Notes: a model not told the origin generated them from the sequence alone. A DNA stretch of 60,000 bases from Hydractinia symbiolongicarpus (GCF_029227915.1 NC_079876.1:32099828-32159827), one strand, 5' to 3'; shown: positions 45,280-54,725, counted from the first letter of the stretch. Translations and numbers: made by a program.

Positions 45280-45353
45280 AGAAATTGCTGGGTAACCAGA
45301 ATAATTCACCAGCTCACCACTCAGGTGCCGAAGAGGACAAAAAGCCAACTAGT

Positions 45354-45425
45354 AGGGGACACCCGGGTTTGAACCAGGGACCTCTCGATCTGCAGTCGAA
45401 TGCTCTACCACTGAGCTATATCCCC
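45354..45425 (-). tRNA. tRNA-Cys (GCA)
   Basis: Unit 40, consensus copy. Confidence 0.95.
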
Positions 45426-45501
45426 AGCCAAGGACGGAATCCACGCACAGGGTATATAACATCAACGCGTGAGAGAGCAACTTAACTTAAAAAATGTACA
45501 C

Positions 45502-45572
45502 TTCCCGCACCGGGAATCGAACCCGGCCGCCTGGGTGAAAACCAGAAATCCTAACCACTACACCATGCGGGA
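45502..45572 (-). tRNA. tRNA-Glu (TTC), 71 nt
   Basis: Unit 40. One base is lost where the variable loop meets the T stem (variable loop down to three bases), with a D-stem C to G mismatch. Same in units 41 and 44. Confidence 0.78.
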
Positions 45573-45669
45573 CACATTCGCACCACTAAGTAATTTAGAT
45601 GTCATGCTTTTTCTGACAATTTGAACTAGCTCTCTCTTTCTGTTCGTGACAAAAACACCTTTTTGCGTC

Positions 45670-45751
45670 CGCTGCGAGTAGGATTCGAACCTACGCGGGA
45701 AGATCCCATTTGATTTCTAGTCAAATGCCTTAACCACTCGGCCATCGCAGC
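45670..45751 (-). tRNA. tRNA-Ser (AGA)
   Basis: Unit 40. G26 to A. Confidence 0.92.
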
Positions 45752-45809
45752 CTGACAAACTGCTGGCCATTGCCACAAGGCCGACCAGAAAGCACAACAT
45801 TACTGCTAA

Positions 45810-45882
45810 AGGCACTGCCCGGATTGGAACCGGGGATCTCCTGTTTACTAGACAGGCGCTTTAACCGCTAAGCCACAGCGCC
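45810..45882 (-). tRNA. tRNA-Thr (AGT)
   Basis: Unit 40. T-loop purine 57 is C. Confidence 0.87.
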
Positions 45883-45998
45883 TGCCTGTTGGGAGATTTT
45901 GAAAATCTCAATATCACACGTCTGAAATGCCGTTAAGGCTACTAACACACCGGGACGTGATACACTGTCACTCGGAAATTTTGGAAATGAGTAGTAAC

Positions 45999-46069
45999 GC
46001 ATTGGTGGTTCAGTGGTAGAATTCTCGCCTGCCACGCGGGAGACCGGGGTTCGATTCCCCGCCAATGCA
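45999..46069 (+). tRNA. tRNA-Gly (GCC)
   Basis: Unit 40, consensus copy. Confidence 0.95.
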
Positions 46070-46206
46070 TCGTGTTTTACCTACACCAGAAAATACCCTC
46101 CGTAAAAAAGAAAGGAAGGAAAATAAATAAAAAAACATAGCTGAAGAAAAGTGCTACGGCTGCTTGCATTCACCACCTCAAACCGCCCTGCTGAGCAGTG
46201 ATAAAA

Positions 46207-46223
46207 TGCCGAGACCCGGGATT

Positions 46224-46274
<51 letters not shown>

Positions 46275-46279
46275 TCGGC
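46207..46279 (-). tRNA. tRNA-Phe (GAA)
   Basis: Unit 40, consensus copy. Confidence 0.95.
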
Positions 46280-46359
46280 CATGATCAATTCTATCACATG
46301 GCAAAGGTCTGTACGTTGTGATAGACACTTGACCAGATCAAAAAGAATGTTTGAAGATT

Positions 46360-46441
46360 CGCTGCGAGTAGGGTTCGAACCTACGCGGGAAGATCCCATT
46401 AGATTTCAAGTCTAACGCCTTAACCACTCGGCCATCGCAGC
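46360..46441 (-). tRNA. tRNA-Ser (TGA)
   Basis: Unit 40, consensus copy. Confidence 0.95.
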
Positions 46442-46515
46442 AGAAATTGCTGGGTAACCAGAATAATTCACCAGCTCACCACTCAGGTGCCGAAGAGGAC
46501 AAAAAGCCAACTAGT

Positions 46516-46587
46516 AGGGGACACCCGGGTTTGAACCAGGGACCTCTCGATCTGCAGTCGAATGCTCTACCACTGAGCTATATCCCC
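46516..46587 (-). tRNA. tRNA-Cys (GCA)
   Basis: Unit 41, consensus copy. Confidence 0.95.
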
Positions 46588-46663
46588 AGCCAAGGACGGA
46601 ATCCACGCACAGGGTATATAACATCAACGCGTGAGAGAGCAACTTAACTTAAAAAATGTACAC

Positions 46664-46734
46664 TTCCCGCACCGGGAATCGAACCCGGCCGCCTGGGTGA
46701 AAACCAGAAATCCTAACCACTACACCATGCGGGA
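46664..46734 (-). tRNA. tRNA-Glu (TTC), 71 nt
   Basis: Unit 41. Same one-base loss and D-stem change as unit 40. Confidence 0.78.
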
Positions 46735-46831
46735 CACATTCGCACCACTAAGTAATTTAGATGTCATGCTTTTTCTGACAATTTGAACTAGCTCTGTCTT
46801 TCTGTTCGTGTCAAAAGCACCTTTTTGCGTC

Positions 46832-46913
46832 CGCTGCGAGTAGGATTCGAACCTACGCGGGAAGATCCCATTTGATTTCTAGTCAAACGCCTTAACCACT
46901 CGGCCATCGCAGC
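46832..46913 (-). tRNA. tRNA-Ser (AGA)
   Basis: Unit 41, consensus copy; stop is T4. Confidence 0.95.
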
Positions 46914-46971
46914 CTGACAAACTGCTGGCCATTGCCACAAGGCCGACCAGAAAGCACAACATTACTGCTAA

Positions 46972-47044
46972 AGGCACTGCCCAGATTTGAACCGGGGATC
47001 TCCTGTTTACTAGACAGGCGCTTTAACCGCTAAGCCACAGCGCC
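46972..47044 (-). tRNA. tRNA-Thr (AGT)
   Basis: Unit 41. T-stem G·T wobble; same in unit 44. Confidence 0.92.
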
Positions 47045-47160
47045 TGCCTGTTGGGAGATTTTGAAAATCTCAATATCACACGTCTGAAATGCCGTTAAGG
47101 CTACTAACACACCGGGACGTGATACACTGTCACTCGGAAATTTTGGAAATTAGTAGTAAC

Positions 47161-47231
47161 GCATTGGTGGTTCAGTGGTAGAATTTTCGCCTGCCACGCG
47201 GGAGTCCGGGGTTCGATTCCCCGCCAATGCA
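47161..47231 (+). tRNA. tRNA-Gly (GCC)
   Basis: Unit 41. Half of the type Y arm: TTCGC 5' strand with the normal GCGGG 3' strand, so it pairs. It looks like a Y/consensus hybrid. Confidence 0.9.
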
Positions 47232-47368
47232 TCGTGTTTTACCTACACCAGAAAATACCCTCCGTAAAAAAGAAAGGAAGGAAAATAAATAAAAAAACAT
47301 AGCTGAGGAAAAGTGCTACGGCTGCTTGCATTCACCACCTCAAACCGCCCTGCTGGGCAGTGATAAAA

Positions 47369-47385
47369 TGCCGAGACCTGGGATT

Positions 47386-47436
<51 letters not shown>

Positions 47437-47441
47437 TCGGC
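47369..47441 (-). tRNA. tRNA-Phe (GAA)
   Basis: Unit 41. T-A pair in the T stem. Confidence 0.95.
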
Positions 47442-47521
47442 CATGATCAATTCTATCACATGGCAAAGGTCTGTACGTTGTGATAGACACTTGACCAGAT
47501 CAAAAAGAATGTTTGAAGATT

Positions 47522-47603
47522 CGCTGCGAGTAGGGTTCGAACCTACGCGGGAAGATCCCAATAGATTTCAAGTCTAACGCCTTAACCACTCGGCCATCGC
47601 AGC
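47522..47603 (-). tRNA. tRNA-Ser (TGA)
   Basis: Unit 41. T27·T43 mismatch, the type Y mark. Confidence 0.9.
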
Positions 47604-47677
47604 AGAAATTGCTGGGTAACCAGAATAATTCACCAGCTCACCACTCAGGTGCCGAAGAGGACAAAAAGCCAACTAGT

Positions 47678-47749
47678 AGGGGACACCCGGGTTTGAACCA
47701 GGGACCTCTCGATCTGCAGTCGAATGCTCTACCACTGAGCTATATCCCC
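47678..47749 (-). tRNA. tRNA-Cys (GCA)
   Basis: Unit 42, consensus copy. Confidence 0.95.
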
Positions 47750-47825
47750 AGCCAAGGACGGAATCCACGCACAGGGTATATAACATCAATGCGTGAGAGA
47801 GCAACTTAACTTAAAAAATGTACAC

Positions 47826-47897
47826 TTCCCGCACCGGGAATCGAACCCGGGCCGCCTGGGTGAAAACCAGAAATCCTAACCACTAGACCATGCGGGA
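47826..47897 (-). tRNA. tRNA-Glu (TTC)
   Basis: Unit 42, consensus copy. Confidence 0.95.
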
Positions 47898-47994
47898 CAC
47901 ATTCGCACCACTAAGTAATTTAGATGTCATGCTTTTTCTGACAATTTGAACTAGCTCTGTCTTTCTGTTCGTGTCAAAAACACCTTTTTGCGTC

Positions 47995-48076
47995 CGCTGC
48001 GAGTAGGATTCGAACCTACGCGGGAAGATCCCATTTGATTTCTAGTCATACGCCTTAACCACTCGGCCATCGCAGC
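47995..48076 (-). tRNA. tRNA-Ser (AGA)
   Basis: Unit 42. A28·A42 mismatch in the anticodon stem, a type Z mark. Confidence 0.88.
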
Positions 48077-48134
48077 CTGACAAACCGCTGGCCATTGCCA
48101 CAAGGCCGACCAGAAAGCACAACACTACTGCTAA

Positions 48135-48207
48135 AGGCACTGCCCGGATTTGAACCGGGGATCTCCTGTTTACTAGACAGGCGCTTTAACCGCTAAGCCA
48201 CAGCGCC
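48135..48207 (-). tRNA. tRNA-Thr (AGT)
   Basis: Unit 42, consensus copy. Confidence 0.95.
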
Positions 48208-48323
48208 TGCATGTTGGGAGATTTTGAAAATCTCAATATCACACGTCTGAAATGCCGTTAAGGCTACTAACACACCGGGACGTGATACACTGTCACTCGG
48301 AAATTTTGGAAATGAGTAGTAAC

Positions 48324-48394
48324 GCATTGGTGGTTCAGTGGTAGAATTCTCGCCTGTCACGCGGGAGACCGGGGTTCGATTCCCCGCCAATGCA
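48324..48394 (+). tRNA. tRNA-Gly body with GTC (Asp) anticodon
   Basis: Unit 42. The loop reads CTGTCAC, anticodon GTC, for Asp codons GAC/GAU. Body, acceptor and A73 are those of tRNA-Gly. GlyRS reads C35 and C36, so charging with Gly should fall; AspRS reads GUC but usually wants other elements too. Seen once. Confidence 0.85.
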
Positions 48395-48531
48395 TCGTGT
48401 TTTACCTACACCAGAAAATACCCTCCGTAAAAAAGAAAGGAAGGAAAATAAATAAAAAAACATAGCTGAAGAAAAGTGCTACGGCTGCTTGCATTCACCA
48501 CCTCAAACCGCCCTGCTGGGCAGTGATAAAA

Positions 48532-48548
48532 TGCCGAGACCCGGGATT

Positions 48549-48599
<51 letters not shown>

Positions 48600-48604
48600 T
48601 CGGC
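48532..48604 (-). tRNA. tRNA-Phe (GAA)
   Basis: Unit 42, consensus copy. Confidence 0.95.
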
Positions 48605-48684
48605 CATGATCAATTCTATCACATGGCAAAGGTCTGTACGTTGTGATAGACACTTGACCAGATCAAAAAGAATGTTTGAAGATT

Positions 48685-48766
48685 CGCTGCGAGTAGGGTT
48701 CGAACCTACGCGGGAAGATCCCATTAGATTTCAAGTCTAACGCCTTAACCATTCGGCCATCGCAGC
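48685..48766 (-). tRNA. tRNA-Ser (TGA)
   Basis: Unit 42. G15 to A in the D loop. Confidence 0.9.
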
Positions 48767-48840
48767 AGAAATTGCTGGGTAACCAGAATAATTCACCAGC
48801 TCACCACTCAGGTGCCGAAGAGGACAAAAAGCCAACTAGT

Positions 48841-48912
48841 AGGGGACACCCGGGTTTGAACCAGGGACCTCTCGATCTGCAGTCGAATGCTCTACCACTG
48901 AGCTATATCCCC
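48841..48912 (-). tRNA. tRNA-Cys (GCA)
   Basis: Unit 43, consensus copy. Confidence 0.95.
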
Positions 48913-48988
48913 AGCCAAGGACGGAATCCACGCACAGGGTATATAACATCAACGCGTGAGAGAGCAACTTAACTTAAAAAATGTACAC

Positions 48989-49060
48989 TTCCCGCACCGG
49001 GAATCGAACCCGGGCCGCCTGGGTGAAAACCAGAAATCCTAACCACTAGACCATGCGGGA
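48989..49060 (-). tRNA. tRNA-Glu (TTC)
   Basis: Unit 43, consensus copy. Confidence 0.95.
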
Positions 49061-49157
49061 CACATTCGCACCACTAAGTAATTTAGATGTCATGCTTTTT
49101 CTGACAATTTGAACTAGCTCTGTCTTTCTGTTCGTGTTAAAAACACCTTTTTGCGTC

Positions 49158-49239
49158 CGCTGCGAGTAGGATTCGAACCTACGCGGGAAGATCCCATTTG
49201 ATTTCTAGTCATACGCCTTAACCACTCGGCCATCGCAGC
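49158..49239 (-). tRNA. tRNA-Ser (AGA)
   Basis: Unit 43. A28·A42 mismatch, as in unit 42. Confidence 0.88.
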
Positions 49240-49297
49240 CTGACAAACCGCTGGCCATTGCCACAAGGCCGACCAGAAAGCACAACACTACTGCTAA

Positions 49298-49370
49298 AGG
49301 CACTGCCCGGATTTGAACCGGGGATCTCCTGTTTACTAGACAGGCGCTTTAACCGCTAAGCCACAGCGCC
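49298..49370 (-). tRNA. tRNA-Thr (AGT)
   Basis: Unit 43, consensus copy. Confidence 0.95.
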
Positions 49371-49486
49371 TGCCTGTTGGGAGATTTTGAAAATCTCAAT
49401 ATCACACGTCTGAAATGCCGTTAAGGCTACTAACACACCGGGACGTGATACACTGTCACTCGGAAATTTTGGAAATGAGTAGTAAC

Positions 49487-49557
49487 GCATTGGTGGTTCA
49501 GTGGTAGAATTCTCGCCTGCCACGCGGGAGACCGGGGTTCGATTCCCCGCCAATGCA
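49487..49557 (+). tRNA. tRNA-Gly (GCC)
   Basis: Unit 43, consensus copy. Confidence 0.95.
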
Positions 49558-49694
49558 TCGTGTTTTACCTACACCAGAAAATACCCTCCGTAAAAAAGAA
49601 AGGAAGGAAAATAAATAAAAAAACATAGCTGAAGAAAAGTGCTACGGCTGCTTGCATTCACCACCTCAAACCGCCCTGCTGGGCAGTGATAAAA

Positions 49695-49711
49695 TGCCGA
49701 GACCCGGGATT

Positions 49712-49762
<51 letters not shown>

Positions 49763-49767
49763 TCGGC
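49695..49767 (-). tRNA. tRNA-Phe (GAA)
   Basis: Unit 43, consensus copy. Confidence 0.95.
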
Positions 49768-49847
49768 CATGATCAATTCTATCACATGGCAAAGGTCTGT
49801 ACGTTGTGATAGACACTTGACCAGATCAAAAAGAATGTTTGAAGATT

Positions 49848-49929
49848 CGCTGCGAGTAGGGTTCGAACCTACGCGGGAAGATCCCATTAGATTTCAAGTC
49901 TAACGCCTTAACCACTCGGCCATCGCAGC
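49848..49929 (-). tRNA. tRNA-Ser (TGA)
   Basis: Unit 43, consensus copy. Confidence 0.95.
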
Positions 49930-50003
49930 AGAAATTGCTGGGTAACCAGAATAATTCACCAGCTCACCACTCAGGTGCCGAAGAGGACAAAAAGCCAACT
50001 AGT

Positions 50004-50075
50004 AGGGGACACCCGGGTTTGAACCAGGGACCTCTCGATCTGCAGTCGAATGCTCTACCACTGAGCTATATCCCC
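50004..50075 (-). tRNA. tRNA-Cys (GCA)
   Basis: Unit 44, consensus copy. Confidence 0.95.
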
Positions 50076-50151
50076 AGCCAAGGACGGAATCCACGCACAG
50101 GGTATATAACATCAACGCGTGAGAGAGCAACTTAACTTAAAAAATGTACAC

Positions 50152-50222
50152 TTCCCGCACCGGGAATCGAACCCGGCCGCCTGGGTGAAAACCAGAAATC
50201 CTAACCACTACACCATGCGGGA
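50152..50222 (-). tRNA. tRNA-Glu (TTC), 71 nt
   Basis: Unit 44. Same one-base loss and D-stem change as unit 40. Confidence 0.78.
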
Positions 50223-50319
50223 CACATTCGAACCACTAAGTAATTTAGATGTCATGCTTTTTCTGACAATTTGAACTAGCTCTGTCTTTCTGTTCGTGTC
50301 AAAAACACCTTTTTGCGTC

Positions 50320-50401
50320 CGCTGCGAGTAGGATTCGAACCTACGCGGGAAGACCCCAATTGATTTCTAGTCAAACGCCTTAACCACTCGGCCATCGCAG
50401 C
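50320..50401 (-). tRNA. tRNA-Ser (AGA)
   Basis: Unit 44. One variable-arm change and a mismatch at the top of the anticodon stem. Confidence 0.85.
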
Positions 50402-50459
50402 CTGACAAACTGCTGGCCATTGCCACAAGGCCGACCAGAAAGCACAACATTACTGCTAA

Positions 50460-50532
50460 AGGCACTGCCCAGATTTGAACCGGGGATCTCCTGTTTACTA
50501 GACAGGCGCTTTAACCGCTAAGCCACAGCGCC
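50460..50532 (-). tRNA. tRNA-Thr (AGT)
   Basis: Unit 44. T-stem wobble, as in unit 41. Confidence 0.92.
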
Positions 50533-50648
50533 TGCCTGTTGGGAGATTTTGAAAATCTCAATATCACACGTCTGAAATGCCGTTAAGGCTACTAACACAC
50601 CGGGACGTGATACACTGTCACTCGGAAATTTTGGAAATGAGTAGTAAC

Positions 50649-50719
50649 GCATTGGTGGTTCAGTGGTAGAATTCTCGCCTGCCACGCGGGAGACCGGGGT
50701 TCGATTCCCCGCCAATCCA
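50649..50719 (+). tRNA. tRNA-Gly (GCC)
   Basis: Unit 44. C2·C71 mismatch in the acceptor stem. Confidence 0.88.
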
Positions 50720-50856
50720 TCGTGTTTTACCTACACCAGAAAATACCCTCCGTAAAAAAGAAAGGAAGGAAAATAAATAAAAAAACATAGCTGAAGAAAA
50801 GTGCTACGGCTGCTTGCATTCACCACCTCAAACCGCCCTGCTGGGCAGTGATAAAA

Positions 50857-50873
50857 TGCCGAGACCCGGGATT

Positions 50874-50924
<51 letters not shown>

Positions 50925-50929
50925 TCGGC
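50857..50929 (-). tRNA. tRNA-Phe (GAA)
   Basis: Unit 44, consensus copy. Confidence 0.95.
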
Positions 50930-51009
50930 CATGATCAATTCTATCACATGGCAAAGGTCTGTACGTTGTGATAGACACTTGACCAGATCAAAAAGAATGT
51001 TTGAAGATT

Positions 51010-51091
51010 CGCTGCGAGTAGGGTTCGAACCTACGCGGGAAGATCCCATTAGATTTCAAGTCTAACGCCTTAACCACTCGGCCATCGCAGC
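51010..51091 (-). tRNA. tRNA-Ser (TGA)
   Basis: Unit 44, consensus copy. Confidence 0.95.
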
Positions 51092-51165
51092 AGAAATTGC
51101 TGGGTAACCAGAATAATTCACCAGCTCACCACTCAGGTGCCGAAGAGGACAAAAAACCAACTAGT

Positions 51166-51237
51166 AGGGGACACCCGGGTTTGAACCAGGGACCTCTCGA
51201 TCTGCAGTCGAATGCTCTACCACTGAGCTATATCCCC
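51166..51237 (-). tRNA. tRNA-Cys (GCA)
   Basis: Unit 45, consensus copy; stop is T6. Confidence 0.95.
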
Positions 51238-51313
51238 AGCCAAGGACGGAATCCACGCACAGGGTATATAACATCAACGCGTGAGAGAGCAACTTAACTT
51301 AAAAAATGTACAC

Positions 51314-51385
51314 TTCCCGCACCGGGAATCGAACCCGGGCCGCCTGGGTGAAAACCAGAAATCCTAACCACTAGACCATGCGGGA
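51314..51385 (-). tRNA. tRNA-Glu (TTC)
   Basis: Unit 45, consensus copy. Confidence 0.95.
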
Positions 51386-51482
51386 CACGTTCGCACCACT
51401 AAGTAATTTAGATGTCATGCTTTTTCTGACAATTTGAACTAGCTCTGTCTTTCTGTTCGTGTCAAAAACACCTTTTTGCGTC

Positions 51483-51564
51483 CGCTGCGAGTAGGATTCG
51501 AACCTACGCGGGAAGATCCCATTTGATTTCTAGTCAAACGCCTTAACCACTCGGCCATCGCAGC
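51483..51564 (-). tRNA. tRNA-Ser (AGA)
   Basis: Unit 45, consensus copy. Confidence 0.95.
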
Positions 51565-51622
51565 CTTTCAAACCGCTGGCCATTGCCACAAGGCCGACCA
51601 GAAAGCACAACATTACTGCTAA

Positions 51623-51695
51623 AGGCACTGCCCGGATTTGAACCGGGGATCTCCTGTTTACTAGACAGGCGCTTTAACCGCTAAGAAACAGCGCC
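51623..51695 (-). tRNA. tRNA-Thr (AGT), weakened
   Basis: Unit 45. Positions 9-10 are TT instead of GG, opening the outer D-stem pair and damaging the A box. Confidence 0.8.
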
Positions 51696-51811
51696 TGCCT
51701 GTTGGGAGATTTTGAAAATCTCAATATCACACGTCTGAAATGCCGTTAAGGCTACTAACACACCGGGACGTGATACACTGTCACTCGGAAATTTTGGAAA
51801 TGAGTAGTAAC

Positions 51812-51882
51812 GCATTGGTGGTTCAGTGGTAGAATTCTCGCCTGCCACGCGGGAGACCGGGGTTCGATTCCCCGCCAATGCA
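51812..51882 (+). tRNA. tRNA-Gly (GCC)
   Basis: Unit 45, consensus copy. Confidence 0.95.
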
Positions 51883-52019
51883 TCGTGTTTTACCTACACC
51901 AGAAAATACCCTCCGTAAAAAAGAAAGGAAGGAAAATAAATAAAAAAACATAGCTGAGGAAAAGTGCTACGGCTGCTTGCATTCACCACCTCAAACCGCC
52001 CTGCTGGGCAGTGATAAAA

Positions 52020-52036
52020 TGCCGAGACCCGGGATT

Positions 52037-52087
<51 letters not shown>

Positions 52088-52092
52088 TCGGC
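52020..52092 (-). tRNA. tRNA-Phe (GAA)
   Basis: Unit 45, consensus copy. Confidence 0.95.
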
Positions 52093-52172
52093 CATGATCA
52101 ATTCTATCACATGGCAAAGGTCTGTACGTTGTGATAGACACTTGACCAGATCAAAAAGAATGTGTGAAGATT

Positions 52173-52253
52173 CGCTGCGAGTAGGGTTCGAACCTACGCG
52201 GGAAGATCCATTAGATTTCAAGTCTAACGCCTTAACCACTCGGCCATCGCAGC
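52173..52253 (-). tRNA. tRNA-Ser (TGA), 81 nt
   Basis: Unit 45. One G is missing from the variable arm; otherwise consensus. Confidence 0.9.
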
Positions 52254-52327
52254 AGAAATTGCTGGGTAACCAGAATAATTCACCAGCTCACCACTCAGGT
52301 GCCGAAGAGGACAAAAAGCCAACTAGT

Positions 52328-52399
52328 AGGGGACACCCGGGTTTGAACCAAGGACCTCTCGATCTGCAGTCGAATGCTCTACCACTGAGCTATATCCCC
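52328..52399 (-). tRNA. tRNA-Cys (GCA)
   Basis: Unit 46. T-stem T50·G64 wobble. Confidence 0.92.
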
Positions 52400-52475
52400 A
52401 GCCAAGGACGGAATCCACGCACAGGGTATATAACATCAACGCGTGAGAGAGCAACTTAACTTAAAAAATGTACAC

Positions 52476-52547
52476 TTCCCGCACCGGGAATCGAACCCGG
52501 GCCGCCTGGGTGAAAACCAGAAATCCTAACCACTAGACCATGCGGGA
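52476..52547 (-). tRNA. tRNA-Glu (TTC)
   Basis: Unit 46, consensus copy. Confidence 0.95.
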
Positions 52548-52644
52548 CACATTCGCACCACTAAGTAATTTAGATGTCATGCTTTTTCTGACAATTTGAA
52601 CTAGCTCTGTCTTTCTGTTCGTGTCAAAAACACCTTTTTGCGTC

Positions 52645-52726
52645 CGCTGTGAGTAGGATTCGAACCTACGCGGGAAGATCCCATTTGATTTCTAGTCAAA
52701 CGCCTTAACCACTCGGCCATCGCAGC
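52645..52726 (-). tRNA. tRNA-Ser (AGA)
   Basis: Unit 46. C5·A68 mismatch in the acceptor stem. Confidence 0.88.
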
Positions 52727-52784
52727 CTGAAAAACCGCTGGCCATTGCCACAAGGCCGACCAGAAAGCACAACATTACTGCTAA

Positions 52785-52857
52785 AGGCACTGCCCGGATT
52801 TGAACCGGGGATCTCCTGTTTACTAGACAGGCGCTTTAACCGCTAAGCCACAGCGCC
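52785..52857 (-). tRNA. tRNA-Thr (AGT)
   Basis: Unit 46, consensus copy. Confidence 0.95.
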
Positions 52858-52973
52858 TGCCTGTTGGGAGATTTTGAAAATCTCAATATCACACGTCTGA
52901 AATGCCGTAAAGGCTACTAACACATCGGGACGTGATACACTGTCACTCGGAAATTTTGGAAATGAGTAGTAAC

Positions 52974-53044
52974 GCATTGGTGGTTCAGTGGTAGAATTCT
53001 CGCCTGCCACGCGGAAGACCGGGGTTCGATTCCCCGCCAATGCA
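52974..53044 (+). tRNA. tRNA-Gly (GCC)
   Basis: Unit 46. C27·A43 mismatch at the top of the anticodon stem. Confidence 0.88.
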
Positions 53045-53181
53045 TCGTGTTTTACCTACACCAGAAAATACCCTCCGTAAAAAAGAAAGGGAGGAAAATA
53101 AATAAAAAAACATAGCTGAGGAAAAGTGCTACGGCTGCTTGCATTCACCACCTCAAACCGCCCTGCTGGGCAGTGATAAAA

Positions 53182-53198
53182 TGCCGAGACCCGGGATT

Positions 53199-53249
<51 letters not shown>

Positions 53250-53254
53250 TCGGC
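53182..53254 (-). tRNA. tRNA-Phe (GAA)
   Basis: Unit 46, consensus copy. Confidence 0.95.
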
Positions 53255-53334
53255 CATGATCAATTCTATCACATGGCAAAGGTCTGTACGTTGTGATAGA
53301 CACTTGACCAGATCAAAAAGAATGTTTGAAGATT

Positions 53335-53416
53335 CGCTGCGAGTAGGGTTCGAACCTACGCGGGAAGATCCCATTAGATTTCAAGTCTAACGCCTTAACC
53401 ACTCGGCCATCGCAGC
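53335..53416 (-). tRNA. tRNA-Ser (TGA)
   Basis: Unit 46, consensus copy. Confidence 0.95.
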
Positions 53417-53490
53417 AGAAATTGCTGGGTAACCAGAATAATTCACCAGCTCACCACTCAGGTGCCGAAGAGGACAAAAAGCCAACTAGT

Positions 53491-53562
53491 AGGGGACACC
53501 CGGGTTTGAACCAGGGACCTCTCGATCTGCAGTCGAATGCTCTACCACTGAGCTATATCCCC
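53491..53562 (-). tRNA. tRNA-Cys (GCA)
   Basis: Unit 47, consensus copy. Confidence 0.95.
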
Positions 53563-53638
53563 AGCCAAGGACGGAATCCACGCACAGGGTATATAACATC
53601 AACGCGTGAGAGAGCAACTTAACTTAAAAAATGTACAC

Positions 53639-53710
53639 TTCCCGCACCGGGAATCGAACCCGGGCCGCCTGGGTGAAAACCAGAAATCCTAACCACTAGA
53701 CCATGCGGGA
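53639..53710 (-). tRNA. tRNA-Glu (TTC)
   Basis: Unit 47, consensus copy. Confidence 0.95.
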
Positions 53711-53807
53711 CACATTCGCACCACTAAGTAATTTAGATGTCATGCTTTTTCTGACAATTTGAACTAGCTCTGTCTTTCTGTTCGTGTCAAAAACACCTTT
53801 TTGCGTC

Positions 53808-53889
53808 CGCTGCGAGTAGGATTCGAACCTACGCGGGAAGATCCCATTTGATTTCTAGTCAAACGCCTTAACCACTCGGCCATCGCAGC
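53808..53889 (-). tRNA. tRNA-Ser (AGA)
   Basis: Unit 47, consensus copy. Confidence 0.95.
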
Positions 53890-53947
53890 CTGACAAACCG
53901 CTGGCCATTGCCACAAGGCCGACCAGAAAGCACAACATTACTGCTAA

Positions 53948-54020
53948 AGGCACTGCCCGGATTTGAACCGGGGATCTCCTGTTTACTAGACAGGCGCTTT
54001 AACCGCTAAGCCACAGCGCC
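53948..54020 (-). tRNA. tRNA-Thr (AGT)
   Basis: Unit 47, consensus copy. Confidence 0.95.
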
Positions 54021-54136
54021 TGCCTGTTGGGAGATTTTGAAAATCTCAATATCACACGTCTGAAATGCCGTTAAGGCTACTAACACATCGGGACGTGATA
54101 CACTGTCACTCAGAAATTTTGGAAATGAGTAGTAAC

Positions 54137-54207
54137 GAATTGGTGGTTCAGTGGTAGAATTCTCGCCTGCCACGCGGGAGACCGGGGTTCGATTCCCCGC
54201 CAATGCA
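54137..54207 (+). tRNA. tRNA-Gly (GCC)
   Basis: Unit 47. A2·G71 mismatch in the acceptor stem. Confidence 0.88.
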
Positions 54208-54344
54208 TCGTGTTTTACCTACACCAGAAAATACCCTCCGTAAAAAAGAAAGGAAGGAAAATAAATAAAAAAACATAGCTGAGGAAAAGTGCTACGGCTG
54301 CTTGCATTCACCACCTTAAACCGCCCTGCTGGGCAGTGATAAAA

Positions 54345-54361
54345 TGCCGAGACCCGGGATT

Positions 54362-54412
<51 letters not shown>

Positions 54413-54417
54413 TCGGC
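54345..54417 (-). tRNA. tRNA-Phe (GAA)
   Basis: Unit 47, consensus copy. Confidence 0.95.
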
Positions 54418-54497
54418 CATGATCAATTCTATCACATGCCAAAGGTCTGTACGTTGTGATAGACAGTTGACCAGATCAAAAAGAAAGTTTGAAGATT

Positions 54498-54579
54498 CGC
54501 TGCGAGTAGGGTTCGAACCTACGCGGGAAGATCCCATTAGATTTCAAGTCTATCGCCTTAACCACTCGGCCATCGCAGC
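54498..54579 (-). tRNA. tRNA-Ser (TGA)
   Basis: Unit 47. A27·A43 mismatch. Confidence 0.9.
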
Positions 54580-54653
54580 AGAAATTGCTCGGTAACCAGA
54601 ATAATTCACCAGCTCACCACTCAGGTGCCGAAGAGGACAAAAAGCCAACTTGT

Positions 54654-54725
54654 AGGGGACACCCGTGTTTGAACCAGAGACCTCTCGATCTGCAGTCGAA
54701 TGCTCTACCACTGAGCTATATCCCC
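54654..54725 (-). tRNA. tRNA-Cys (GCA), weakened
   Basis: Unit 48. G53·A61 mismatch closing the T loop and a T49·G65 wobble; shared with unit 49. Confidence 0.8.

Larger units (their letters stand above)
41798..45284. repeat. Higher-order repeat X-Y-Z, units 37-39
   Basis: Second copy of the X-Y-Z block. Unit 39 looks identical to unit 35; unit 38 differs from unit 34 by an acceptor-stem change in Ser(TGA); unit 37 is closer to unit 32 than to unit 33 (it has the GGAAATCG Glu and lacks the extra T before Ser). Confidence 0.88.

Noticed and set aside
52094-52459. Longest open frame (121 codons, plus)
   Set aside because: Produced by the one-base deletion in the unit 45 Ser(TGA) variable arm joining two frames; it crosses two antisense tRNA genes.
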